Made by a program: the position numbers and the translations under genes. From Bacteroidota bacterium (lineage in GTDB: Bacteria > Bacteroidota > Bacteroidia > Flavobacteriales > Flavobacteriaceae), in contig JAEYZX010000167.1 in the NCBI GenBank assembly GCA_023427845.1, positions 1 to 14,957 on the forward strand: DNA of 14,957 nt. The letters are read 5' to 3'. Of the stretch, positions 1-6,938 are shown piece by piece; the stretch's first letter is position 1; each line of letters starts with the position of its first letter. The notes under the pieces were generated by a model, which did not search any database, had not been told where the DNA came from, and saw nothing but the letters and a program-made list of their open reading frames with translations.

Positions 1-669
1 TACCAGGACAGCCAGAACGAAAAAGGCATGCTGTTGCTGCTAAACTCGGGCATTTTTTATGAATTTATAAAATCGGATGAATTCTTTTCCGAAAATCCGC
101 GTCGCTATACGATTGGCGAGGTTGAACTTGGCGTTAATTATGTTTTGATAATTTCGACAAACGCCGGACTTTGGGCGTATAATATTGGCGACACGGTACA
201 ATTCACTAGTTTAAAGCCTTATCGCGTAATAGTTTCGGGACGAATCAAACATTATATTTCTGCATTTGGCGAACACGTGATTGGCAAGGAAGTTGAGGTC
301 GCATTGAAGCAGGCGATGCAGGGAACATCAGTACGCGTCAATGAATTCACCGTAGCGCCGCAAATTACCCCGACAACCGGGCTTCCGTACCACGAATGGT
401 TTATCGAGTTTGAAAATGAACCTTCCGATTTGTCGGAATTTACAAAGAAAATCGATGACGCAATGCGGGAACAAAATATCTATTATGACGATTTGATTGT
501 TGGTAAAGTCCTGCGAACGCTTGTCGTTACACCGATTATGAAAAATGGTTTTAACGACTATATGAAATCGATCGGAAAGCTCGGCGGGCAGAATAAGATC
601 CCGCGTCTGAGCAATGACCGCAAAATCGCGGACGCGCTTGAACGGTTGCGAAATAATGAAATTCGATAG
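1..669 (+). CDS. GH3 auxin-responsive promoter family protein (C-terminal part, 5' truncated by window)
   Basis: The frame is open from base 1 and ends at TAG 667-669, giving the last 222 residues of a protein that starts outside the window; bacterial members are about 500 residues. The Met at base 28 is internal. Recognisable GH3 features are the segment GMLLLLNSGIFYEFI, the Y-x-IGD motif in the stretch LWAYNIGDTVQF, and the following SGRIKHYISAFGEHV, which corresponds to the hinge into the C-terminal domain of ANL-type adenylating enzymes. Plant GH3 proteins adenylate carboxylic hormones such as jasmonate or indole-acetate and join them to amino acids. The substrate of the Bacteroidota members is not known to me. 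It is followed by a hairpin repeat and does not appear to belong to the polysaccharide operon. Family assignment is confident; function is open. Confidence 0.88.
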   Translation, partial: YQDSQNEKGMLLLLNSGIFYEFIKSDEFFSENPRRYTIGEVELGVNYVLIISTNAGLWAYNIGDTVQFTSLKPYRVIVSGRIKHYISAFGEHVIGKEVEVALKQAMQGTSVRVNEFTVAPQITPTTGLPYHEWFIEFENEPSDLSEFTKKIDDAMREQNIYYDDLIVGKVLRTLVVTPIMKNGFNDYMKSIGKLGGQNKIPRLSNDRKIADALERLRNNEIR

Positions 670-680
670 TTAGGAAAATG

Positions 681-762
681 CCCTAGCCCTGATGGCAGCG
701 GAAATCCTTTTTCTTTTTTCTTTAAAAAGGAAAAGATTGCAGCGAACAGCAGGATTAGCTTC
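681..762. repeat. Flavobacterium-type intergenic palindromic element, probable terminator
   Basis: The 140-bp gap after the GH3 gene holds an imperfect palindrome. The inner stem is CCTTTTT (706-712) paired with AAAAAGG (724-730) around an 11-nt T-rich loop. Outer pairing continues with CCTG (688-691) against CAGG (750-753) and AGC (685-687) against GCT (758-760). GCAGCG also occurs in direct orientation in both arms (695-700 and 739-744). Elements that begin CCCTAGCCC-GAT, carry CCTTTTT/AAAAGG and end in TAGCT are, from memory, numerous in Flavobacterium intergenic regions. A role as transcription terminator for the GH3 gene is inferred from position and stem-loop form. I see no gene and no convincing promoter in the remainder up to 809. 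Confidence 0.6.
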
Positions 763-809
763 AAATGATTAAAACGGTGATACCAATCATCCGCTACAAA
801 TAAATTAAG

Positions 810-1721
810 ATGAAAATGATGATGAAAATGAGAAGTTTTTTGATAGTACTATTTTTTCCGATTGTTGCGGTTGCGCAATTCAAAGGCGTTACGATCGACG
901 GCGAGACAGGCCAGCCGGTGCCGTATGTATCGATCAGAACCGACGATAACAGCTTTGCGACTTCTTCGGCAAAAGACGGAAAATTTGAGATTCCGCGTGC
1001 CGATGCTTCAGGTAAGTTGCATTTTGTCGTAGTTGGTTATGAACCGGTTGCAATTCAGCAATTCACCGACGGTCAAAAAATTACGATGAAGAAGAAAATG
1101 CCGAAAAGCCGCGCAATTGCGACATTAACAGGCACCGAAACGAGTCGCAGCGGCGAAATCCCCGAAGATTACGATCCGACGCAAACGAGCAGTATTTTTA
1201 CCAAACCCGCAATCCTCGCGAAACATTTTCCGTATTTGAGGAAATATAATGACGCACCCTTTCTGTCAAAAGTGATCGTCCGTGTAATTTCGCAAAAAGC
1301 AGGCGCGGTTTTTAAAGTCCGGATTTTTGAGGTGGGTGCCGATGGCGGGCCGGGAAATGACGTATTGGATGAAGATATTATTGTGAAAACAAAAGAAGGC
1401 GAATACGATGCCGAGATCGATTTGTCAAAATACGGCATCCGATTTATTGAGAACGGTCATTTCATTGGTGTTGAAACGATTATCATAGACGAGAATATTG
1501 CCGTGATTCCGTGGCGCACCGATAATAATGATCCCGATTCCGAAGTCATGCGTGAGGTACATCAGCCAACATTCCGCGGGAACAGCATCCGCAAAGGCAG
1601 CCTGTGGAGATTCTACAATAACAAATGGACGCATCTGGAGGAAAAGGACAAGCGCAAGACTTCAAAAGGGAAATATTATCCAATGAATAATCTTTATCTT
1701 GAAATCGAATTGTCGAACTAA
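810..1721 (+). CDS. Secreted protein with carboxypeptidase-regulatory-like domain
   Basis: 303 residues. The N-terminus is a good Sec signal peptide: charged MKMMMKMR, hydrophobic core to about residue 20, and cleavage most likely after AVA at residue 22. Residues about 24-95 form a carboxypeptidase-D regulatory-like beta-sandwich, seen in the order GVTIDGETGQPVPYVSI, a DGKFEIP turn, and VVVGYEP, as in many Bacteroidota envelope proteins. The remaining ~180 residues (about 120-303) are a conserved-looking, beta-rich segment with no catalytic motif I can name; the pieces FKVRIFEV and GHFIGVE suggest another beta-sandwich. Several in-frame ATGs lie at 810, 816, 819, 822 and 828. All leave a workable signal peptide, so the exact start is uncertain. 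It probably acts in the periplasm or at the outer membrane. It is separated from the next gene by a strong promoter, so it is likely a single-gene unit. Confidence 0.75.
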   Translation: MKMMMKMRSFLIVLFFPIVAVAQFKGVTIDGETGQPVPYVSIRTDDNSFATSSAKDGKFEIPRADASGKLHFVVVGYEPVAIQQFTDGQKITMKKKMPKSRAIATLTGTETSRSGEIPEDYDPTQTSSIFTKPAILAKHFPYLRKYNDAPFLSKVIVRVISQKAGAVFKVRIFEVGADGGPGNDVLDEDIIVKTKEGEYDAEIDLSKYGIRFIENGHFIGVETIIIDENIAVIPWRTDNNDPDSEVMREVHQPTFRGNSIRKGSLWRFYNNKWTHLEEKDKRKTSKGKYYPMNNLYLEIELSN

Positions 1722-1725
1722 TCCG

Positions 1726-1753
1726 TTGCCAAATTTAAAAAATGCTACATTTG
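1726..1753 (+). promoter_or_regulatory. Bacteroidota-type sigma promoter driving the polysaccharide operon
   Basis: TTG at 1726-1728, a 17-nt spacer, then TACATTTG at 1746-1753. This fits the Bacteroidota primary sigma consensus (-33 TTG or TTTG and -7 TAnnTTTG, spaced 17-19 nt). Transcription would start around 1757-1761 and leave a leader of about 15 nt before the ATG at 1774. It occupies most of the 52-bp gap after the stop at 1721. Because every gene junction from here to 11382 is 19 nt or shorter, or overlaps, it may serve the whole first part of the cluster. Confidence 0.7.
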
Positions 1754-1773
1754 CGGGTTAGAAAATACACTTA

Positions 1774-3468
1774 ATGAAAGAAATCAAGAATATTGTACGA
1801 TCAAGGGCACAGGAATCGTCAAGTGCAGTTGAGAAGTTATATATCACAATGCGTCACCTGTTCAACAGGGGTTTTTATAAGCCGATGGGAGTTTCGGGCG
1901 AAACATTACGCGAAGCACTGCTTTTGCTTCGGCCTGAAATTTACGGCACGATAGCAGAAGAAAAAGTAGAATTAAACGGACTTCTGTATGTAATCGAGCG
2001 TCTTCCTGTTGGAATTGAGGAATGCCGGTTCATCAATCTCACTTCGGATGAAGGATATTCAAAATCGCATTTCAAAGCTATAATCCCGCCAAAGCGACGC
2101 CGAAACTGTTATCGTATCGACGACGAACAGATGAATGTTGAAATCACGCGCGGCCGATCGGACATATACGACATTCTCACGCATCTGACGTTCATCTTCA
2201 TCGAATCGCATAAAATCAAAAACCGCGTACTTGTTGACGACAGTGGTGAAGTATCACGCGATTGGATTAAACTCGAGCAAACGGTCCTGTTAAACAAGAA
2301 GCTGACGCTGATCGACAAGGAAAAAGCGATATCGCATGCGGCAAACATACTCGGCCGAACCTTTGCGGAAGTGCTTGATATTTATGATTCGTTCGGCACG
2401 ACCGATAAACCGGACCGTTTTCTTCATGTCATTTACTGGCTCGGAAAACTTGCAATCGAAGAAGTCACTGAAAATACCAAACGCACCATCACCTTCAGTC
2501 CGATTTTGCGTGAACGCCTCGGTCATCACATACATGGTGAGATTTGGGCAACGAATATAAAAGAAGTACTTAAGGAGCAAAATTTACTTTCCCGTCCGAT
2601 ACACATCATCAGCGCGAACATGCACAGCGTCATGAATTCGCTTTTTGCGACACACGTACTGAAAACAAAGTTTAAGGACAAAGCGGCTTTCGACATTTAT
2701 GAAGAACTGAGCCGTGTGGGTGCGCATGAAGTTCGCGGAAAGGTCGAAGAATTTGCGAAAAATTCGGGGATGATTTTCCTTCCCGATACTTCTGGTACAA
2801 ATATCGATGTTCAGATATTCGACACCGATAAAATCGACTTCCAAAAATCGGCGTTTCCGGATGCTCAATTCGGAAGTGAAAAACCGGTCATCATCGTAAT
2901 GGATTATGCGTTTGGCGAACAAGCCTATGAAACCATCGACGAGCTTTTGAAACCGTATCAGGAATCACAAAATCAAAAAACGTTGCTGAATGTCGTATCG
3001 GTATCGATTATGGGCAAGGCAGGAATCCTCGAAGGAGGCAAGGGCGACATCATGATTCCGAGTGCACACATCAACGAAGGGACAGGCGATAATTATCCTT
3101 TTGAAAATGAGCTCACCGCCGAAATGTTCGAAGGAAACGGAATTCCGGTTTTTGCAGGGCCAATGGTCACCGTTCTTGGAACATCGCTGCAAAACCGCGA
3201 CTTGCTTAACTTTTTTCATAAATCGACATGGGGCGTGATCGGTCTTGAAATGGAAGGCGCCTACTATCAAAAAGCAATACAATCGGCTTCCAGGATCAGA
3301 AAAAGCATCAACCCAGATGTTAAAGTCCGTTATGCCTATTATGCGTCAGACAACCCGCTTGAAACCGGAAGTACATTGGCATCCGGCGGGCTGGGAACAA
3401 CAGGGGTAAAGCCTACTTATTTGATTACAATAAAAATTCTTGAACAAATATTCAACGTTAAAAAATAA
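1774..3468 (+). CDS. Conserved DUF6909-like protein with possible nucleoside-phosphorylase-like C-terminal domain
   Basis: 564 residues, cytoplasmic in appearance, with no signal peptide or membrane segment. I recognise it as a highly conserved flavobacterial protein, which I recall as the DUF6909 family. Visible conserved blocks are KLYITMRHLFNRGFYKPMGV near residue 22, PPKRRRNCYRID near 109-120, and RGRSDIYDILTHLTF near 130-145. From residue 370 the sequence looks like an alpha/beta domain: KPVIIVMDYAFGEQAYE, then GKAGILEGGKGDIMIPSA (about 414-431), GLEMEGAYYQKA (490-501), and ASDNP (524-528). The order glycine-rich GDIMIPSA, EMEGAYY and SDNP resembles purine nucleoside phosphorylase / MTA nucleosidase domains (GDhhh, MExxA, SD), but this is inference only. 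Start ATG 1774 lies 20 nt after the promoter. The Wzz-like gene follows 3 nt after its stop, so they are co-transcribed. A link to polysaccharide synthesis is suggested only by position. Confidence 0.72.
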   Translation: MKEIKNIVRSRAQESSSAVEKLYITMRHLFNRGFYKPMGVSGETLREALLLLRPEIYGTIAEEKVELNGLLYVIERLPVGIEECRFINLTSDEGYSKSHFKAIIPPKRRRNCYRIDDEQMNVEITRGRSDIYDILTHLTFIFIESHKIKNRVLVDDSGEVSRDWIKLEQTVLLNKKLTLIDKEKAISHAANILGRTFAEVLDIYDSFGTTDKPDRFLHVIYWLGKLAIEEVTENTKRTITFSPILRERLGHHIHGEIWATNIKEVLKEQNLLSRPIHIISANMHSVMNSLFATHVLKTKFKDKAAFDIYEELSRVGAHEVRGKVEEFAKNSGMIFLPDTSGTNIDVQIFDTDKIDFQKSAFPDAQFGSEKPVIIVMDYAFGEQAYETIDELLKPYQESQNQKTLLNVVSVSIMGKAGILEGGKGDIMIPSAHINEGTGDNYPFENELTAEMFEGNGIPVFAGPMVTVLGTSLQNRDLLNFFHKSTWGVIGLEMEGAYYQKAIQSASRIRKSINPDVKVRYAYYASDNPLETGSTLASGGLGTTGVKPTYLITIKILEQIFNVKK

Positions 3469-3471
3469 CAG

Positions 3472-4455
3472 ATGAGCACTCAGCCAAAGCACAATCCCGA
3501 TGATCAGGAAATCGACTTATCAGACATCTCCCGAAAATTCGGCGACGTTTTCCAAAACCTGAATACCGGAATTTTCAGAACCATTCAGTTTTTTATCAAG
3601 AATGCTATCATTGTGGTGATACTTTTTGCGCTTGGGATCGGCATTGGATTTTATCTCGATAAAACCAGGAAGTCATTTGAACATCAGATAATTGTAAAAC
3701 CAAACTTTGGAAGTGTTGATTATTTGTATTCAAGAATTGATTTGATAAATTCTAAAATCACTGAGAAAGATACCAACTACCTGAAAACGATAGGGATCGC
3801 ACAGCCTTCTAAAATCTCGAAGATTGAAATCAAGCCAATTGTAGATGTCTATAAGTTTGTAAACAATCCAAACTCCGAACTCAATTTCCAATTACTAAAA
3901 TTGATGTCTGAAAATGGTGACATCAAAAAGATCATGGAAGAAAGTACGACGAGTAAAAATTACAGGTACCACGCAATCGAATTCAAGACCAGGAATTTAA
4001 TCACTAAAGCAAATACGGTCGACCCGTTGATGAATTATATCAACAATAACCCTTATTTTGCTGCAATCCAAAAACAGACAGTCGATAATACACTTAAAAA
4101 AATAGAAGCAAACGATCAGATAATCGCGCAGATCGACGGATTTTTAAATCAGCTTGCGTCGGGTACGGCCAATGCCGGCAAGAGTATGGTTTACATTAAC
4201 GAGAACACACAGCTCAACGATGTAATCGAGACAAAAGACAAACTTCTCAATGAACAAGGCTATCACAGGGTCGAGTTGGTTGGAATGGATAAAATTATTA
4301 AAGACAATGCAGTCGCAATAAATATCGAAAACAACGAATCGATCAATGGCAAGATGAAAATCATACTTCCGCTATTGTTTGTTGGATTGTTTATACTTTT
4401 CAGGTTGTTCAGATCTTTTTACCGCAATCAAAAACTTAAATCAGAAACCGCCTAG
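3472..4455 (+). CDS. Wzz-like polysaccharide chain-length determinant protein
   Basis: 327 residues with Wzz-type topology: a short cytoplasmic N-terminus containing an amphipathic stretch (IDLSDISRKFGDVFQNL), TM1 at about residues 44-62, a long charged helical periplasmic region (about 63-295), and TM2 at about 297-313 with a short basic cytoplasmic tail. Proteins of this type sit in the inner membrane and set the number of O-unit repeats added by the Wzy polymerase. The proline-rich signature usual beside TM2 in proteobacterial Wzz is not obvious (only one Pro, in KIILPLLF). There is no Walker kinase domain, so it is not a full Wzc. It starts 3 nt after the DUF6909-like gene and ends 13 nt before rfbC, in keeping with its place at the head of a polysaccharide operon. 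It looks more AT-rich than the gene before it. Confidence 0.78.
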   Translation: MSTQPKHNPDDQEIDLSDISRKFGDVFQNLNTGIFRTIQFFIKNAIIVVILFALGIGIGFYLDKTRKSFEHQIIVKPNFGSVDYLYSRIDLINSKITEKDTNYLKTIGIAQPSKISKIEIKPIVDVYKFVNNPNSELNFQLLKLMSENGDIKKIMEESTTSKNYRYHAIEFKTRNLITKANTVDPLMNYINNNPYFAAIQKQTVDNTLKKIEANDQIIAQIDGFLNQLASGTANAGKSMVYINENTQLNDVIETKDKLLNEQGYHRVELVGMDKIIKDNAVAINIENNESINGKMKIILPLLFVGLFILFRLFRSFYRNQKLKSETA

Positions 4456-4468
4456 GCAGGTTAGTAAA

Positions 4469-5020
4469 ATGAACGTAATCGCTACCAAACTTGAGGGGTG
4501 TTATATTATTGAACCTACGGTTATTCCTGATAAGCGCGGATATTTTATGGAAAGCTACAATGAGCAGGCACTTCAGCAGGCGATTTCGCAGCCGGTTCAT
4601 TTTGTCCAGGACAACCAATCCTACTCATCAAAAGGCGTACTGCGCGGACTTCATTATCAGACCGGGGCACATGCGCAGGCAAAGCTTGTGCGTGTAATAC
4701 ATGGCGAAGTGCTTGATGTTGTTGTTGATATCCGTCCTGATTCGGCTACTTTCGGCCAACACGTATCAGTTGTGCTGTCGGGTGAAAACCAACGTCAGTT
4801 TTTTATTCCGCGTGGATTTGCGCACGGATTTTTGGTAACCAGCGACAATGCAATATTTTTCTATAAATGCGATAACTACTATAACCGTGAGTCGGAAGGT
4901 GGAATCTATTTTAATGACCCCGAACTGGAAATCGAGTGGAAATTTCCATTATCGGAACTGAACGTTTCTGAAAAAGACCAACAGCTACCCCGACTGCAAA
5001 ATGCGCGAAAGGCATGGTAA
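4469..5020 (+). CDS. rfbC: dTDP-4-dehydrorhamnose 3,5-epimerase
   Basis: 183 residues, the normal RmlC length. It epimerises dTDP-4-keto-6-deoxy-D-glucose at C3 and C5, the third step to dTDP-L-rhamnose in the cytoplasm. The cupin fold motifs are all present: GYFMESYNE, SYSSKGVLRGLHYQ with the catalytic His62, the strand IPRGFAHGF (113-121), and Tyr132 in FFYKCDNYY, at the positions known for the catalytic His/Tyr pair. SEKD near residue 170 holds the Asp that supports the His. The frame stays open upstream into the Wzz gene, but the Met at 4469 gives the usual RmlC N-terminus (MNVIATKLEG) and leaves a 13-nt gap. It overlaps rfbD by 7 nt (ATGGTAA). Confidence 0.95.
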   Translation: MNVIATKLEGCYIIEPTVIPDKRGYFMESYNEQALQQAISQPVHFVQDNQSYSSKGVLRGLHYQTGAHAQAKLVRVIHGEVLDVVVDIRPDSATFGQHVSVVLSGENQRQFFIPRGFAHGFLVTSDNAIFFYKCDNYYNRESEGGIYFNDPELEIEWKFPLSELNVSEKDQQLPRLQNARKAW

Positions 5021-5874
5021 TCCTTGTCACAGGCTCTTCGGGCCAGGTAGGGCAGGCGTTGCAGTGGGTTGCGCCAAACTACCCTGAGTGGACTTTCGTT
5101 TTCACCGATTCGGCGTCGGCCGATATCACAAACAAGAAACAATTAGAGGCCGTATTCAGTCGGCACCGGCCGCAATTTTGCATCAATGCCGCTGCCTATA
5201 CCGCAGTCGATAAAGCTGAAAGCGAACCTGAAAAAGCAATCCTAATAAATGTACATGGAGTGCGAAATCTAGCTGAGGTCTGCCGTGATTTCGATTGTAC
5301 GCTGATGCACCTTTCGACCGATTTTGTTTTTGACGGCACGAAGACAACTCCGTATACCGAAGAAGATGAACCGAATCCGCAGAGCGTTTATGGAAGTACA
5401 AAACTCGACGGCGAGCGCGCGATACAGCAAATTCTTCAAAAATATTTTATAATCCGTACTTCTTGGGTCTATTCGCATTTCGGCAATAATTTCATGAAAA
5501 CAATGTTGCGCCTCGCGAAAGAACGCGATTCGATATCAGTTGTAAACGATCAGATTGGTACGCCAACCAACGCGGTTGATCTTGCCCAAGCGATGTTGAA
5601 AATTATTCGGGTAACCCTGTACCCTGAAAACCTCACCGCGCACCTTTTTGGCATCTATAATTTCAGCAACGAAGGGCAATGCAGTTGGTATGAATTTGCG
5701 GCTAAAATCTTTGAGTACAATGAAATATCCATAGATTTACGGCCCATTCCGTCGGATCAGTTTCCTACTGCCGCTCGACGACCGAAGTTCAGTGTACTCG
5801 ACAAAAATAAAATTGAGAATCGTTTTGGAATCTCAATACCGGAGTGGGAAAAAAGCCTAAAAGCGTTAGTATGA
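5014..5874 (+). CDS. rfbD: dTDP-4-dehydrorhamnose reductase
   Basis: 286 residues, usual length for RmlD. An SDR enzyme that reduces the RmlC product with NAD(P)H to dTDP-L-rhamnose. Visible motifs: cofactor-binding G7xxGQVG13, NAAAYTAVDKAE (58-69), STDFVFDG (101-108), the catalytic YGSTK with Tyr126 and Lys130, RTSWVYS (148-154) and DQIGTPT (179-185). The start overlaps the rfbC stop by 7 nt and its TGA overlaps the next ATG (ATGA at 5871-5874), so translation is probably coupled both ways. The genes for the first two pathway steps, rmlA and rmlB, are not in this window. Confidence 0.95.
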   Translation: MVILVTGSSGQVGQALQWVAPNYPEWTFVFTDSASADITNKKQLEAVFSRHRPQFCINAAAYTAVDKAESEPEKAILINVHGVRNLAEVCRDFDCTLMHLSTDFVFDGTKTTPYTEEDEPNPQSVYGSTKLDGERAIQQILQKYFIIRTSWVYSHFGNNFMKTMLRLAKERDSISVVNDQIGTPTNAVDLAQAMLKIIRVTLYPENLTAHLFGIYNFSNEGQCSWYEFAAKIFEYNEISIDLRPIPSDQFPTAARRPKFSVLDKNKIENRFGISIPEWEKSLKALV

Positions 5875-6932
5875 AAATAGTGGTCACGGGTGGAGCCGGC
5901 TTTGTGGGATCGTCGATAAGTTTGAGTCTGAAGGCCAGATATCCGTCATACCGGATCATTGCATTTGACAACCTTGTGCGCTGCGGCTCGGAACTTAATA
6001 TCACTGATTTAAAAGAGTGCGAAATAGTTTTCATAAAAGGTGATATCCGCAACAATTCCGACCTTGAACTTTTGGGCGATTTCGATGTCATGATTGAAGC
6101 CTCAGCCGAGCCTTCGGTGACTGCAGGGCTGTCGACAAATCCAAGTTATGTTATCAATAACAATCTTTTTGGGGCGATAAATTGTTTCAATAGTTGCGTC
6201 AAAAATGGAGCGAAGTTAGTTTTCCTTTCGTCCAGCCGCGTTTATCCGATAGCGCCTATAGAAGGCGCAAATTTTACTGAAGAAAGAACGCGATTTACAT
6301 TTGCCGATCATCAAACCATCGGCGGAATCTCAAAATTGGGTATTTCCGAAGAACTTCCACTTCATGGTGCTCGTTCATTTTACGGCGCTACGAAGTTGTC
6401 GGCTGAAATGTTTATCGACGAATATGCAGCTTTTTACGGACTAAACGCTGCAATTACACGATTCGGCGTAGTTGCGGGCCCGAGGCAAATGGGTAAAACC
6501 GACCAGGGGATCGCCGCATTATGGATGGCCAAACATTATTGGAACCAACCACTTTCGTACATCGGTTACGGTGGGTCCGGAAAGCAGGTACGTGACTTGC
6601 TTCATATTGACGATTTAATCGATCTTATTGACTTGCAGATACATAATATTGAAAAGTTTACCGGTAAGATTTATAATGCAGGCGGCGGGAATTCAAACAG
6701 CATTTCGTTGTTGGAGATGACGGCAATTTGTGAGAGGCTAACCGGGAATAGGATCAGCATTTCGAGTGAGGTTCAATCACGCCCTGCCGATTTGCGCATT
6801 TACATTTCCGATAACTCGAAAATCACGGCCGAAATCGGATGGAAGCCGACAAAAAACCTTGATTCTGTTTTCTTCGACATTTATGAATGGATAAGAAAAA
6901 ACGAAAAACAATTGGAACCGATTTTGAAGTAG
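5871..6932 (+). CDS. RfbE-like NAD-dependent sugar-nucleotide epimerase/dehydratase (extended SDR)
   Basis: 353 residues. An extended SDR closest in appearance to CDP-paratose/CDP-tyvelose 2-epimerase (RfbE): G7xxGFVG13 in TGGAGFVGSS; DNLVRCGSELN (33-43), the RfbE-type loop after strand 2; LSSSRVYP (119-126) with the catalytic Ser region; LHGARSFYGATK with Tyr171 and Lys175; GKQVRDLLHIDDL; and YNAGGGNSNSISLLE, all typical of that family. RfbE proteins oxidise and re-reduce C2 of the hexose with bound NAD. No other CDP-hexose genes (rfbF, rfbG, rfbH type) are visible, so the true substrate could be another nucleotide sugar or a lipid-linked sugar. The frame extends upstream, but ATG 5871 gives a clean Rossmann N-terminus and an ATGA overlap with rfbD. 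It is a paralogue of the gene at 8857. Confidence 0.82.
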   Translation: MKIVVTGGAGFVGSSISLSLKARYPSYRIIAFDNLVRCGSELNITDLKECEIVFIKGDIRNNSDLELLGDFDVMIEASAEPSVTAGLSTNPSYVINNNLFGAINCFNSCVKNGAKLVFLSSSRVYPIAPIEGANFTEERTRFTFADHQTIGGISKLGISEELPLHGARSFYGATKLSAEMFIDEYAAFYGLNAAITRFGVVAGPRQMGKTDQGIAALWMAKHYWNQPLSYIGYGGSGKQVRDLLHIDDLIDLIDLQIHNIEKFTGKIYNAGGGNSNSISLLEMTAICERLTGNRISISSEVQSRPADLRIYISDNSKITAEIGWKPTKNLDSVFFDIYEWIRKNEKQLEPILK

Positions 6933-6938
6933 GACAAA

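Noticed and set aside
558..764. Minus-strand ORF of 68 codons over the GH3 end and intergenic repeat
   Set aside because: Its hydrophobic start is produced by the T-rich palindrome, and the rest is antisense to the GH3 coding region; no recognisable protein.
4379..4468. N-terminal extension of rfbC into the Wzz gene
   Set aside because: The extra 30 residues have no counterpart in RmlC proteins and lie over the coding sequence for Wzz TM2; Met at 4469 gives the normal N-terminus.
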